From Planctomycetota bacterium (GTDB lineage: Bacteria > Planctomycetota > Planctomycetia > Pirellulales > Pirellulaceae): a stretch of 34,845 nucleotides of DNA. Under the pieces are notes generated by a model, which saw only the letters and a program-made list of their open reading frames with translations, was not told where the DNA came from and did not search any database. Positions 8,513-16,148 of the stretch are shown here, piece by piece. Location of the stretch: positions 1-34,845 of the forward strand of contig JAJRWU010000174.1 in the NCBI GenBank assembly GCA_024276655.1, given 5' to 3'. The position numbers were made by a program, and so were the translations under genes. Each line of letters begins with the position of its first letter. Within the stretch, counting starts at the first letter, position 1.

Positions 8513-9637
8513 CTAGAAAAATTTCCGCCAATCATTCGCGGCTATAGGCTGTTTTTCGGAGCGACCCGGAGCCTGTTCCTGGTAATGGAGCGTGCCTTTC
8601 CGTTGACTGACCAAGTTGGTCATGTCGGAAATTCCGTTCTCGAGTTCCGTTGCAGGGCCGGAGACAATTAAGTCGACGGTTTGTTGGGTGTCTCCATTGT
8701 TTCGTGCATCGGCATCTCGGATTTCTGCTGAATGCCAGAGGACATTATCACTGGGAGCTTTTTCTTCCCCACAAAGCAACCTTTGGCCAGGGCTGAGAAT
8801 TACAAGATGATTAGATTGGTCGCAAAGCGTTTGCACAAGGTTTTTCGTCTCTGGTCGGGCAAACATTAATTTGCCGTCAGGCGTCATGTATTGCGGCGTA
8901 ATTACCGCCAATGTAAGTCGATCGGTCGCCCGGTTAAATAGCTTGATTAAGTAGGCCTCGGCCTCGGCGTCGTCGGAGCCGTACAGCCACCCACAACACA
9001 ACTGATCATGGTGTTTGCCATTTAACGTATAGATTTTGTAGTTGGGTTCGCGTCCCAACATGAGATACGGAAAAATGGTGCTATTGGTGTAAAAGAGGCT
9101 ATTGATTCCCAGAGCGTTGTTGCGAAGTTCTTCGGCGAGATGCAGTATGGTCGTACTCGCTTGGAGAAAGCAACGCGTCTCGTTGGACAAATGTGTTTTC
9201 GATAACCGTTGGGAAATGGCTCTCTTTTCATCCGGGAACACCCCCTCGAATCTTTCCTTGAGCGGGCCCTCGGTCTGCGATGCGGCGTCAAGTTTGGCGC
9301 CAGCAGTTCTTTGAGCATGGCTGATGAGCGAATCGACTTTGATGGAAGTCGATTTCGAGGTATCGGTCAGCTCTTTCAGTGCGGGCTGAAGTAGGTCTTT
9401 TAACAACTCGCCAAAATGGGTTCGCCCATTTGTCGTCAGGACGCCCCGTTTATCTGGGTGAGTTTCCTTGATCCCCACCGCGACTTTTTCTATTTCCGGC
9501 GTCGATAAGATGACGCGTAGGAATCGCTCGAAATCTTCTTGAGTGTACGTATCATCGGTGTCTTGAGTATTCGTATTATTGGCGTCTTGGGGCGGAGTCG
9601 GGGGGTTGGGGGTCGGGTCTTGTTCGGTTTTTGCCAT
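8513..9637 (-). CDS. protein with a DeoR-type sensor-like domain, function unknown
   Basis: A 374-residue protein. Residues 1-35 are Pro/Asn/Thr/Asp-rich and probably disordered. From about residue 135 the order of motifs resembles the effector-binding domain of DeoR regulators: EKRAISQRL, then FLQASTTILHLAEEL, FYTNSTIFPYLML, YKIYTLNGKHHD, and late HLVILSPGQRL in the position of the usual LaDsSKfG. That domain has an isomerase-like fold that binds sugar phosphates. I see no helix-turn-helix in the N-terminal part, so this is not a standard DeoR repressor. The likeness is by eye and moderate. The gene has GAAAGGA upstream of its ATG and sits directly before the enolase-superfamily enzyme, suggesting a role tied to that substrate. 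Confidence 0.6.
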   Translation of the reverse strand: MAKTEQDPTPNPPTPPQDANNTNTQDTDDTYTQEDFERFLRVILSTPEIEKVAVGIKETHPDKRGVLTTNGRTHFGELLKDLLQPALKELTDTSKSTSIKVDSLISHAQRTAGAKLDAASQTEGPLKERFEGVFPDEKRAISQRLSKTHLSNETRCFLQASTTILHLAEELRNNALGINSLFYTNSTIFPYLMLGREPNYKIYTLNGKHHDQLCCGWLYGSDDAEAEAYLIKLFNRATDRLTLAVITPQYMTPDGKLMFARPETKNLVQTLCDQSNHLVILSPGQRLLCGEEKAPSDNVLWHSAEIRDADARNNGDTQQTVDLIVSGPATELENGISDMTNLVSQRKGTLHYQEQAPGRSEKQPIAANDWRKFF

Positions 9638-9688
9638 GGCAGTCCTTTCTAACCACGTGGAGCGGCGGTCACTGGCGAATCGACATGC

Positions 9689-9717
9689 AGTCTATGGAGT
9701 TAAAGATCGTTCTTCAA
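9689..9717 (-). promoter_or_regulatory. possible sigma-70-type promoter for the 9637-7404 gene pair
   Basis: On the minus strand TTGAAG (9717-9712) and TAGACT (9694-9689) are separated by 17 bases, about 50 bases upstream of the start codon at 9637. The match is only moderate (two mismatches in each hexamer), so this is tentative. Confidence 0.3.
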
Positions 9718-10074
9718 GAAAATTCCGGAAACAAAGGCGATTTTGACAGGAATACAGCCTGGGTAAAATGCGCAATGTGAGGTAAGTGGAGGCATGTCGG
9801 AAACACAGCGGGCGCCTTTTGCTTTTGCCCCCGGAAGGACGGCGGCGTTTACACCTCGCTTTTGCACCTCACTGTTGGCTCTCCCGGTGTTAGCACCTGT
9901 CCCGATTGGCTGCCAATGCTCACTTTCGTTTCTTCACTGGTTTTAGTGGGTGATTGCAGTTTGATTCTCATCGACGACGCGCGTTGTCGGGAGTGGCGGG
10001 CGGCAGTGTTATTAGAAATGTGGCGGGAGCTGCGTTTCGAAAGGAGGCTGATTTCAAGTGGAAACTGAACGACG
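9718..10074. other. intergenic stretch without supported gene
   Basis: Roughly 350 bases between two minus-strand genes. Short plus-strand frames (for example from ATG 9794, 50 codons, and from 9862) show no recognisable motif, so no gene is called. Confidence 0.5.
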
Positions 10075-10656
10075 TTACTGCCAAATTAATCGTATCCCAA
10101 ACCATGCGGCGAAGGCAAAAGGCGCCAGCAAGACAGCCGCGAACGAACCGTAATAAACGGGAACAAACCAGCGCTGCGAGCGTCGGAGAGATTCCGGTAG
10201 CCGGAACATGAAAAGTAACTGCAAGAAGTAGGCTGTAATTTCCGACGAATTCGGTCGTCGAACAATACAAATGGCGATGACGCGAACCATCGTGAAAAAC
10301 ATGGGGACGCCAATCAAAACGAACCCGACGCCATACAGCACGCTTTCCACCGGCGACAGCGAAAATCTTGGCGGCCCAGGGGCCAAAACATGTTCAAAAT
10401 TGTTAAACGTCGTGATGAGTTGCAGCGCGAGGTAGGGCGGAATGCTGAAGTACGTGATGGTGGGGAGTTGGAACGCGGGAAGTTGTGCGTCGGCGGGCGA
10501 TTCGGGCCTTTGATTCTGCTCACGCACCGGTTCCGAGATGCAAAAATCGACATCGCGATTGCCCGTCGAATCGGACCCGCATTTCCAACAGACGTCGAAC
10601 ATCTCCTGATGTTGTTCGCCGCAGTTCGGACATTGCCACATGCTGGAAGCGTTCAC
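10075..10656 (-). CDS. zinc-ribbon membrane protein, function unknown
   Basis: A 193-residue protein. The N-terminus carries a zinc-ribbon pattern, WQCPNCGEQHQEMFDVCWKCGS, with two CxxC pairs separated by 11 residues. A Pro/Gln-rich linker follows, then three to four hydrophobic segments: about 105-125 (VLYGVGFVLIGVPMFFTMV), 139-150 and 165-185 near the end (GSFAAVLLAPFAFAAWFGI). The ribbon is presumably cytoplasmic. Planctomycete genomes contain many such small zinc-ribbon membrane proteins; no function is known to me. It stands alone, with palindrome copy 4 about 50 bases upstream of its start. Confidence 0.7.
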   Translation of the reverse strand: MNASSMWQCPNCGEQHQEMFDVCWKCGSDSTGNRDVDFCISEPVREQNQRPESPADAQLPAFQLPTITYFSIPPYLALQLITTFNNFEHVLAPGPPRFSLSPVESVLYGVGFVLIGVPMFFTMVRVIAICIVRRPNSSEITAYFLQLLFMFRLPESLRRSQRWFVPVYYGSFAAVLLAPFAFAAWFGIRLIWQ

Positions 10657-10703
10657 AAGACGGTTCGCCTCCAGGTATCCAAAATAACGGCGTTATACGG
10701 CTT

Positions 10704-10736
10704 AGAAGCCCGGCTTTTTGAAAAAGCCGGGCTTCT
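10704..10736. repeat. 33-bp dispersed palindrome, copy 4
   Basis: Sequence of the core is the same as copy 1 (AGAAGCCCGGCTTTTT arms, central G). Unlike the other copies it lies upstream of a gene start (minus-strand gene starting at 10656), so it does not terminate any gene visible here, unless one once present to the right has decayed. Confidence 0.65.
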
Positions 10737-10871
10737 AACAAAAAAAACGGCAGACGCGTCGGATCAAATCGGCATTGACAATACGTCTGAAATTCCATGT
10801 CACATAGAAACAGATTTTGTATCCCGCATGTGGCGGCGATGGAAACATAGCGAGGCTGTTGGCCGCAACCA

Positions 10872-11007
10872 AAAACATTTTTACCACAGAGCACACCGAG
10901 AACACAGAGTTTGATGCGGCGGTCGCTGTCGTCCGTTCATGAGACGCTGGACTCTCCTCCCCCTTCTTCTCTGTGGTCTCGGTGTGCTCTGTGGTTAAAA
11001 TGTTTTT
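10872..11007. repeat. CACAGAG-type long inverted repeat
   Basis: Left arm 10883-10909 (ACCACAGAGCACACCGAG...) and right arm 10969-10995 are complementary over 27 bases with one mismatch. Similarity continues outwards through an A-rich/T-rich stretch to about 10872 and 11007. The 59-base centre has no gene. Repeats of this composition are widespread dispersed elements in environmental bacteria. Could be a non-autonomous element or a large hairpin. Confidence 0.7.
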
Positions 11008-11082
11008 TTGTCACTCGTTCGCGTTTCGTAAACAGCACTCGGTTTGTTACACGCATGACTATCACGGCTCCGGTTTGCCCGA

Positions 11083-11236
11083 TCAGTCTGCCGCCAGGAT
11101 CACGTCTGCTTCCCGCAGCTTTTTGATAATCTGTTCCGGCCTGTGCCTCTTGCTCTTCATCGAAAGTCCTGCTGCCCCTTCGGGCGGTTAGACTCTCATA
11201 ACACATGGACCAACTTTTGGGAAGCACGCCAGGATG
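11083..11236 (-). pseudogene. IS3-family transposase OrfA remnant
   Basis: From ATG 11160 the minus strand reads 25 codons including KRHRPEQIIKKLREAD, the well-known start of IS3-family OrfA proteins, and then hits TGA at 11085-11083. The helix-turn-helix body and OrfB are missing. The roughly 75 bases upstream contain a stretch resembling an IS3 end (CCCAAAAGTTGG near 11210). This is a decayed stub just downstream of the nfnB stop. Confidence 0.7.
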
Positions 11237-11312
11237 AGGGCCGCCGTTTCGAGTGGCTCAAGAAACAGCATCACCTGCGGAGGACGCACTTGACGAATAT
11301 TGAAAGCTGCCG

Positions 11313-12740
11313 TTAGGACGGCGATGCAAGATACTCGTGGATCGCCTTGGCAGCCTGGCGGCCGGCGCCCATGGCGAGGATGACGGTGGCGCCGCCTGTC
11401 ACAATGTCGCCACCGGCGAACACTCCTCGTTTCGATGTGCAAAGTGTTTCTTTATCCGCCAGGATATAGCCGCGGCCATCGGTTGCCAGATCTGGCGTTG
11501 TGGACTGAACCAACGGGTTGGCGCCCGTACCCAACGCGATAATCGCCACGTCGAGTGGCAATTCGTACTCCGATCCCTTGATAGGAATCGGCGAACGTCG
11601 GCCCGATGCGTCCGGCTCTCCAAGCTGCATCTTTTGGCAACGGGCCGCGCGGAGACGGCCCGATTCGTCTCCCAGGAATTCAAGGGGCGCTGTCAGCGTG
11701 ACGAACTCGACACCTTCTTCCCGAGCGTGCTGGATCTCCTCCTCGCGAGCCGGCATCTCGGCCTCCGTTCGCCGATACAGCAGTATTGCGCGCCGGGCTT
11801 CCAATCGTAAGGCTGTACGAACGGCGTCCATCGCGGTGTTTCCGGCGCCGACCACCGCGACGGCGCGGTCACGACAATCGTAGACTGGCTCGTCGTAGTC
11901 GGGGAACTTGTTGGCGCCCATCAGATTCACGCGAGTCAGGAACTCGTTGGCCGAGTAGACACCCGCCAGATGCTCGCCGGGTATGCCCAGAAACTTCGGC
12001 AAGCCCGCACCCGTAGCGATGAACACCGCATGGAATCCCTCTTCCCCCAGCAACTCGTCGATCGTGATCGTCTTGCCGATCACCACGTTCGTTTCAAACG
12101 TCACGCCCATTGCCCGCAGGTTGTTGATCTCCTGTCGCACGATTGCCTTGGGGAGCCGAAACTCTGGTATTCCGTAAATCAGCACGCCGCCCGGTTCATG
12201 CAGCGCTTCGAACACGGTCACGTCGTGACCTTTCAGCAGCAGGTCGCCCGCGGCACTCAGCCCCGCTGGCCCGCTGCCGATGATCGCCACTCGTTTGCCG
12301 GTCGCGGGTTGTTTCGGTGGCAGACCGACCTTCCCTTGCGAGCGTTCGTAATCAGCGACGAATCGTTCCAAGTAGCCGATTCCCAACGGCGCAAATCGCT
12401 TGCCCAGGATGCACTTGCCTTCGCATTGGTTTTCCTGTGGACAAACGCGTCCGGTCACCGCTGGTAACACATTGTCTTCGCGGATCTTCGCCGCGGCCCC
12501 GAGATAGTCCCCCTCGTAAATCAACTCCACAAACTCCTTCACCTGGACACCCACGGGGCACCCTTCGACACACTTCGGATGGTTGCACTCCAGGCAACGC
12601 GCCGCTTCCGAGTGAGCCTGGATGACGGTCAAGCCGAGATTCACCTCATCGAAATCATGCCGGCGGACTTCCGGCTGCTGGGCGGGCATCTCCTGCCGAG
12701 GCAGGTTCACGCGTTCTTTGGGAGAGAGTGGATTAGTCAT
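11313..12740 (-). CDS. nfnB: NADH-dependent ferredoxin:NADP+ oxidoreductase subunit B (NfnB / SudA, GltD-like)
   Basis: A 475-residue flavoprotein. N-terminal cysteines (Cys49, Cys52, Cys57, Cys61 and Cys100, Cys106, Cys110) bind two [4Fe-4S] clusters. FAD binding is at IIGSGPAGLSAAGDLL (GSGPAG 155-160), NADPH binding at VVGAGNTAMDAVRTALRL, and a C-terminal FAD motif is GVFAGGDIVTGGATVILAMGAG. The same fold serves as glutamate synthase small subunit. Assignment to Nfn rests on the partner nfnA immediately upstream (ATGA overlap at 12737-12740) and absence of a glutamate synthase large subunit here. The complex bifurcates electrons: two NADPH reduce NAD+ and ferredoxin, or the reverse. Last gene of the superoperon. 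Sulfide dehydrogenase is the main alternative name for the same pair. Confidence 0.87.
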   Translation of the reverse strand: MTNPLSPKERVNLPRQEMPAQQPEVRRHDFDEVNLGLTVIQAHSEAARCLECNHPKCVEGCPVGVQVKEFVELIYEGDYLGAAAKIREDNVLPAVTGRVCPQENQCEGKCILGKRFAPLGIGYLERFVADYERSQGKVGLPPKQPATGKRVAIIGSGPAGLSAAGDLLLKGHDVTVFEALHEPGGVLIYGIPEFRLPKAIVRQEINNLRAMGVTFETNVVIGKTITIDELLGEEGFHAVFIATGAGLPKFLGIPGEHLAGVYSANEFLTRVNLMGANKFPDYDEPVYDCRDRAVAVVGAGNTAMDAVRTALRLEARRAILLYRRTEAEMPAREEEIQHAREEGVEFVTLTAPLEFLGDESGRLRAARCQKMQLGEPDASGRRSPIPIKGSEYELPLDVAIIALGTGANPLVQSTTPDLATDGRGYILADKETLCTSKRGVFAGGDIVTGGATVILAMGAGRQAAKAIHEYLASPS

Positions 12741-13639
12741 TGGTCATTGGTCTCTAGTTCCGGGTGCTGTTTGATCAGACGACATTGATCTTCGACACGT
12801 TCTTTATCTTGCTGCGGATCTTGTTGGAACCGTTCCAATGCGTCACGTTCCGCGGCACGATACATGGCGTTTCGCTGAGCCAGTACATCGTAGTCCACTT
12901 GGTGAGCGTCGAACTCCGGCCCATCGACACAAGCGAACTTCGCCTCGCCGCCGACTAGCACTCGACAACCGCCGCACATGCCGGTGCCATCCACCATGAT
13001 GGAATTCAAACTCACAGTCGTGGGAATTCCGTGCGGGCGAGTCACCTCGGCCACGCCACGCATCATGGGAATCGGCCCGATCGCCAAAACGAGATCGACT
13101 CGCTCCTCTTCCCGGATCAACTCTTGCAGTTTATCCGTCACGAGCCCTCGCTGACCGTAACTGCCGTCATCGGTTGTGACAAACAATTCATCGCTGACTG
13201 CCCGCAGTTCGGTTTCCAGGATGACCAACCGCTTGTTGCGGGCGCCGAGAATCGTAAGCACGCGGTTCCCCGCCTTTTTCAAGGCCCTTGCTGTCGGCCA
13301 GGCAATGGCCGTCCCAACGCCTCCGCCAATGATGACGACGGTCCCATACTCGCGAATTTCCGAAGGATTCCCCAGCGGACCGACCACATCAAGCAGGAAA
13401 TGCCCGGCTTCGAGCGAATTTATCAATCGAGTCGTCTTGCCGATTCCTTGGACGACGAGCGTGATGGTTCCCGCGTTCGGGTCACTCGCGGCGATTGTCA
13501 GTGGAATACGCTCGCCATGGTCGTGAACACGTACGATCACAAATTGTCCCGGCTGCTGTTTCGCAGCAACTCGCGGCGCGCGAAGCTCGAAGCGTTTGAC
13601 ATTCTCCGCCAACCAGCGTGTATCAACAATCTCAAACAT
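12737..13639 (-). CDS. nfnA: NADH-dependent ferredoxin:NADP+ oxidoreductase subunit A (NfnA / SudB)
   Basis: The start is ATG 13639, preceded by AGGAG; a longer frame begins at 13669. The 300 residues form a ferredoxin-NADP reductase fold: FAD-binding RIPLTIAASDP, NAD-binding VVIIGGGVGTAIA, then a [2Fe-2S] loop VDGTGMCGGCRV...FACVDGPEFDAH. Asp217, Cys222, Cys225 and Cys237 fit the one-Asp, three-Cys cluster ligation known for NfnA. This subunit is the NAD(H)-side half of the complex with NfnB, whose start overlaps its stop. It follows hypE after 60 bases. Dihydroorotate dehydrogenase PyrK-type proteins share the fold, but the Asp-Cys pattern and the neighbour favour NfnA. Confidence 0.87.
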   Translation of the reverse strand: MFEIVDTRWLAENVKRFELRAPRVAAKQQPGQFVIVRVHDHGERIPLTIAASDPNAGTITLVVQGIGKTTRLINSLEAGHFLLDVVGPLGNPSEIREYGTVVIIGGGVGTAIAWPTARALKKAGNRVLTILGARNKRLVILETELRAVSDELFVTTDDGSYGQRGLVTDKLQELIREEERVDLVLAIGPIPMMRGVAEVTRPHGIPTTVSLNSIMVDGTGMCGGCRVLVGGEAKFACVDGPEFDAHQVDYDVLAQRNAMYRAAERDALERFQQDPQQDKERVEDQCRLIKQHPELETNDQ

Positions 13640-13699
13640 CTTTGTGCTCCTGACGACAACTGAACGCAAACCGCGCGCCGGCGCCCCCGTATACCGTGT

Positions 13700-14749
13700 T
13701 CAACAGATTCGTGGCAGCGGCGCCCCCGATGGTTCGTCAAGTGGTACAAGTTGGCCAAGTGATCGACGAACTGCAACCGGCGCCATCCGCTTCTCACTCA
13801 CGCTGCCGATTTCAACGGCCTCGTTGCTAACTTCGACGGTGCGCAGCACTCGAAGTGCGTCAGAAACTTCTTCACTCGGAACAGCGACGACCATCGTTCC
13901 CTCACAGGCGACATGCAGCGGGTCCAACCCAAGCAATTCGCAGGCTCCGCGAACGGTCTTGCTGACGGGAATCGATCCAGATTCGAGCAGCATCGTTTTA
14001 TCACAGGCGTCCGCCCACTCGTGGAGGATCCCGGCAACACCGCCGCGAGTCGCGTCTCGCATGGCCTTCACGCGAATCCCCGCAGCGTGAAGCGCCTCAA
14101 CCGCGGGCCAGAGAGCAGTCATATCGCTTTCTGGAGCAGGATCGAACCCTAGCGATTCCCTGGCCGCCAGCACCGCAAGCCCATGCTGCCCGATCTTGCC
14201 AGTCACCAACAGCCGATCACCTTGGCTAAGGGTGTCAGGCCCCGGCAGCGGAAGAACGAGTTCGCCGATGCCGGCCGAGTTGATAAAAAGTCCATCGGCT
14301 GCACCGCGAGGTACGACCTTCGTATCGCCGGTCACGACCTGCATGCCAGCAACACGAACCGCACGAGCGATGCTCGCGATCATCTGGCCCAGTTCATGCG
14401 TTGAGAATCCTTCTTCGATGATCAGCCCAAGACTTAGCCAGCGAGGGCGGGCGCCCGATACGGCTAAGTCGTTTGCGGTTCCGAAGACTGCCAGAGAACC
14501 GATATCGCCGCCGGGAAATGAGCGTGGCGTGATGACATAGCTGTCGGTGGAAAAAACAAGCTTCCCGGAAGAAACCGGCAGTGTCGCGCCGTCTGGCAGG
14601 CCGATGAGGAACTCGTTCTGAACTGGTTTCAGCATCCCTCGAAGCAGGCGTCGGCTGAGCCGTCCCCCCTCGCCGTGCGCGAGCGAGATTCGTTCATCGT
14701 CCCCGAAATCGGGAAGCGGACAGTTCGCGGATGCTTCGTCGCTCAACAT
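13700..14749 (-). CDS. hypE: hydrogenase maturation factor HypE (thiocarboxamide dehydratase)
   Basis: A 349-residue HypE. It dehydrates the carbamoyl group placed on its C-terminal cysteine by HypF, giving the thiocyanate that becomes the CN ligands of the [NiFe] iron. The C-terminus ends PRIC, the diagnostic tail with terminal Cys. Other family features: LAHGEGGRLSRRLL near the N-terminus, FSTDSYVITPRSFPGGDIG, GTANDLAVSGARP and MRDATRGGVAGILHEWA. Length is slightly above the usual. The start ATG 14749 has AGGGA upstream. It follows hypD after 15 bases. Confidence 0.96.
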   Translation of the reverse strand: MLSDEASANCPLPDFGDDERISLAHGEGGRLSRRLLRGMLKPVQNEFLIGLPDGATLPVSSGKLVFSTDSYVITPRSFPGGDIGSLAVFGTANDLAVSGARPRWLSLGLIIEEGFSTHELGQMIASIARAVRVAGMQVVTGDTKVVPRGAADGLFINSAGIGELVLPLPGPDTLSQGDRLLVTGKIGQHGLAVLAARESLGFDPAPESDMTALWPAVEALHAAGIRVKAMRDATRGGVAGILHEWADACDKTMLLESGSIPVSKTVRGACELLGLDPLHVACEGTMVVAVPSEEVSDALRVLRTVEVSNEAVEIGSVSEKRMAPVAVRRSLGQLVPLDEPSGAPLPRIC

Positions 14750-14764
14750 CGATTCCCTTTTCTG

Positions 14765-15856
14765 TCAAATATACGGCCGAACGTGGCGAGCATAAGCGGC
14801 GCAGGCGCCTTCCGAAGAGACCATCGGGGCGCCGAGTGGTGTCTCCTCCGTACACTCCTGGCCGAAGTACTCACAGTCGGTCGGTTTGATCTGACCGGTG
14901 AGGACGTCGCCGCTTCGACATCGCACCGGTTCGACGATCGGTAAGGATGCACGGGAGTACCTTCGTGAAGCGTCGAACTGCCGCCAACACTCGCGCAAAC
15001 GCAGACCGCCGTTGGGAATCGTACCGAGCCCGCGCCAAGGCTTGTCACAAATCTCGTACGTGTCGTCAACGATTTGCAGCGCCTGCGAATTGCCTCCGAT
15101 TTGAACGCTGCGCTCGTATCCGTTCTCGACCTCGGCAACTCCGGCCTCGAGTTGGCGTAGGCAACGTAAGATGCCGTTCAACAAATCAACGGGTTCAAAC
15201 CCGGTCACGACGACCGGAACATGATAGCGTCGCGTAAACTGCTCGTACGATGCAAAGCCGCTGACGGCGCAAACGTGGCCGGCCGCCAAAACCCCCTCGA
15301 CCCGGCAAGCATCCGACTCCATGATCGCTTCCATGGCTGGCTGTACTCGGACGTGGGCGACAAGCACCGAGAAGTTCTTTAGTCCAAGCCTTGCCGCCTG
15401 CTGAATGGCGAGCGCCGTCGCAGGCGTCGTCGTCTCGAACCCGACTGCAAAAAACACGAACTCCCTATCCGGTTCACTCACCGCGAGTTGAACCGCATCG
15501 AGCGGCGAGTAGACCAGACGTACATCGCCGCCTAGCGATTGCGCTTCACGGAAGCTGAGGCTCGTTCCTGGAACTCGCAACATATCGCCAAACGTAACGA
15601 CCGTAACGCCTGTTCTCTGACAAAGTGAAATCGCGAAGTCGATATCTTCGGCCGGTGTCACGCAGACAGGACATCCAGGACCGTGGATCAACTCGACAAC
15701 TCCCTGCAATTCCCGGTCGATTCCGTGCCGCAGCAGTCCATGTGTCTGACCGCCGCAAACTTCCATGATTGTGTGACATCGCGAGGCTGTGTCTCGGATC
15801 TCAGCAACGAGTCGCCGACACAATTGCGGGTCTCGGTATTCGTCGACATATTTCAT
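14765..15856 (-). CDS. hypD: hydrogenase maturation factor HypD (Fe-S scaffold for Fe(CN)2CO assembly)
   Basis: A 363-residue HypD, the Fe-S protein on which, with HypC, the Fe(CN)2CO group is built. Conserved blocks are IMEVCGGQTHGLLRHGI, ELIHGPGCPVCVTP, VVTFGDMLRVPG, FFAVGFETTTPATA and GHVCAVSGF. The C-terminal cysteine-rich part (RCRSGDVLTGQIKPTDCEYFGQECTEETPLGAPMVSSEGAC, given here only as landmarks) holds the [4Fe-4S] ligands. Its ATG overlaps the hypC stop by four bases, consistent with translational coupling of the two partners. Confidence 0.97.
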   Translation of the reverse strand: MKYVDEYRDPQLCRRLVAEIRDTASRCHTIMEVCGGQTHGLLRHGIDRELQGVVELIHGPGCPVCVTPAEDIDFAISLCQRTGVTVVTFGDMLRVPGTSLSFREAQSLGGDVRLVYSPLDAVQLAVSEPDREFVFFAVGFETTTPATALAIQQAARLGLKNFSVLVAHVRVQPAMEAIMESDACRVEGVLAAGHVCAVSGFASYEQFTRRYHVPVVVTGFEPVDLLNGILRCLRQLEAGVAEVENGYERSVQIGGNSQALQIVDDTYEICDKPWRGLGTIPNGGLRLRECWRQFDASRRYSRASLPIVEPVRCRSGDVLTGQIKPTDCEYFGQECTEETPLGAPMVSSEGACAAYARHVRPYI

Positions 15857-16134
15857 GCTCGTTTCCCTTCTCCGCCGAACGCGGTTTCAGCGTCGTCGCT
15901 CGGTGAGTTGAAATCGATCTCTTCAAGAGTTTGCAGAATGTGTTCCGCCTCATCCGTTTCGAGTCGATTGATCGCCACTCCTGCATGCACGAGCACGAAG
16001 TCGCCGACAGCAACGTCCGGAACACAGGCCAGATTCGTACGTCGGCGAACACCAGCGAACTCAACGATTCCCTCCGCAAACGGAGATTCACGTTCGAGCC
16101 ACTCGATCACTTTCCCAGGCACCGCGAGACACAT
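15853..16134 (-). CDS. hypC: hydrogenase maturation chaperone HypC
   Basis: A 93-residue HypC/HybG chaperone. It begins MCLAVPGKVIEW; the Cys after the initiator Met is the residue that contacts HypD and the hydrogenase precursor. GDFVLVHAGVAINRL is the second conserved block. It ferries the Fe(CN)2CO group to the large subunit. The C-terminal 20 residues are acidic and longer than in many homologs. Lies 14 bases after hypF and overlaps hypD. Confidence 0.97.
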   Translation of the reverse strand: MCLAVPGKVIEWLERESPFAEGIVEFAGVRRRTNLACVPDVAVGDFVLVHAGVAINRLETDEAEHILQTLEEIDFNSPSDDAETAFGGEGKRA

Positions 16135-16148
16135 TGAGTTATCCTTCT

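Noticed and set aside
9794-9946. 50-codon plus-strand frame in the gap before the zinc-ribbon gene
   Set aside because: Hydrophobic stretch but no ribosome binding site, family motif or supportive context; the same for the frame from 9862.
11313-12740. Glutamate synthase small subunit (GltD)
   Set aside because: Same fold, but the overlapping NfnA-type partner with Asp-Cys3 cluster loop and lack of a large subunit favour Nfn.
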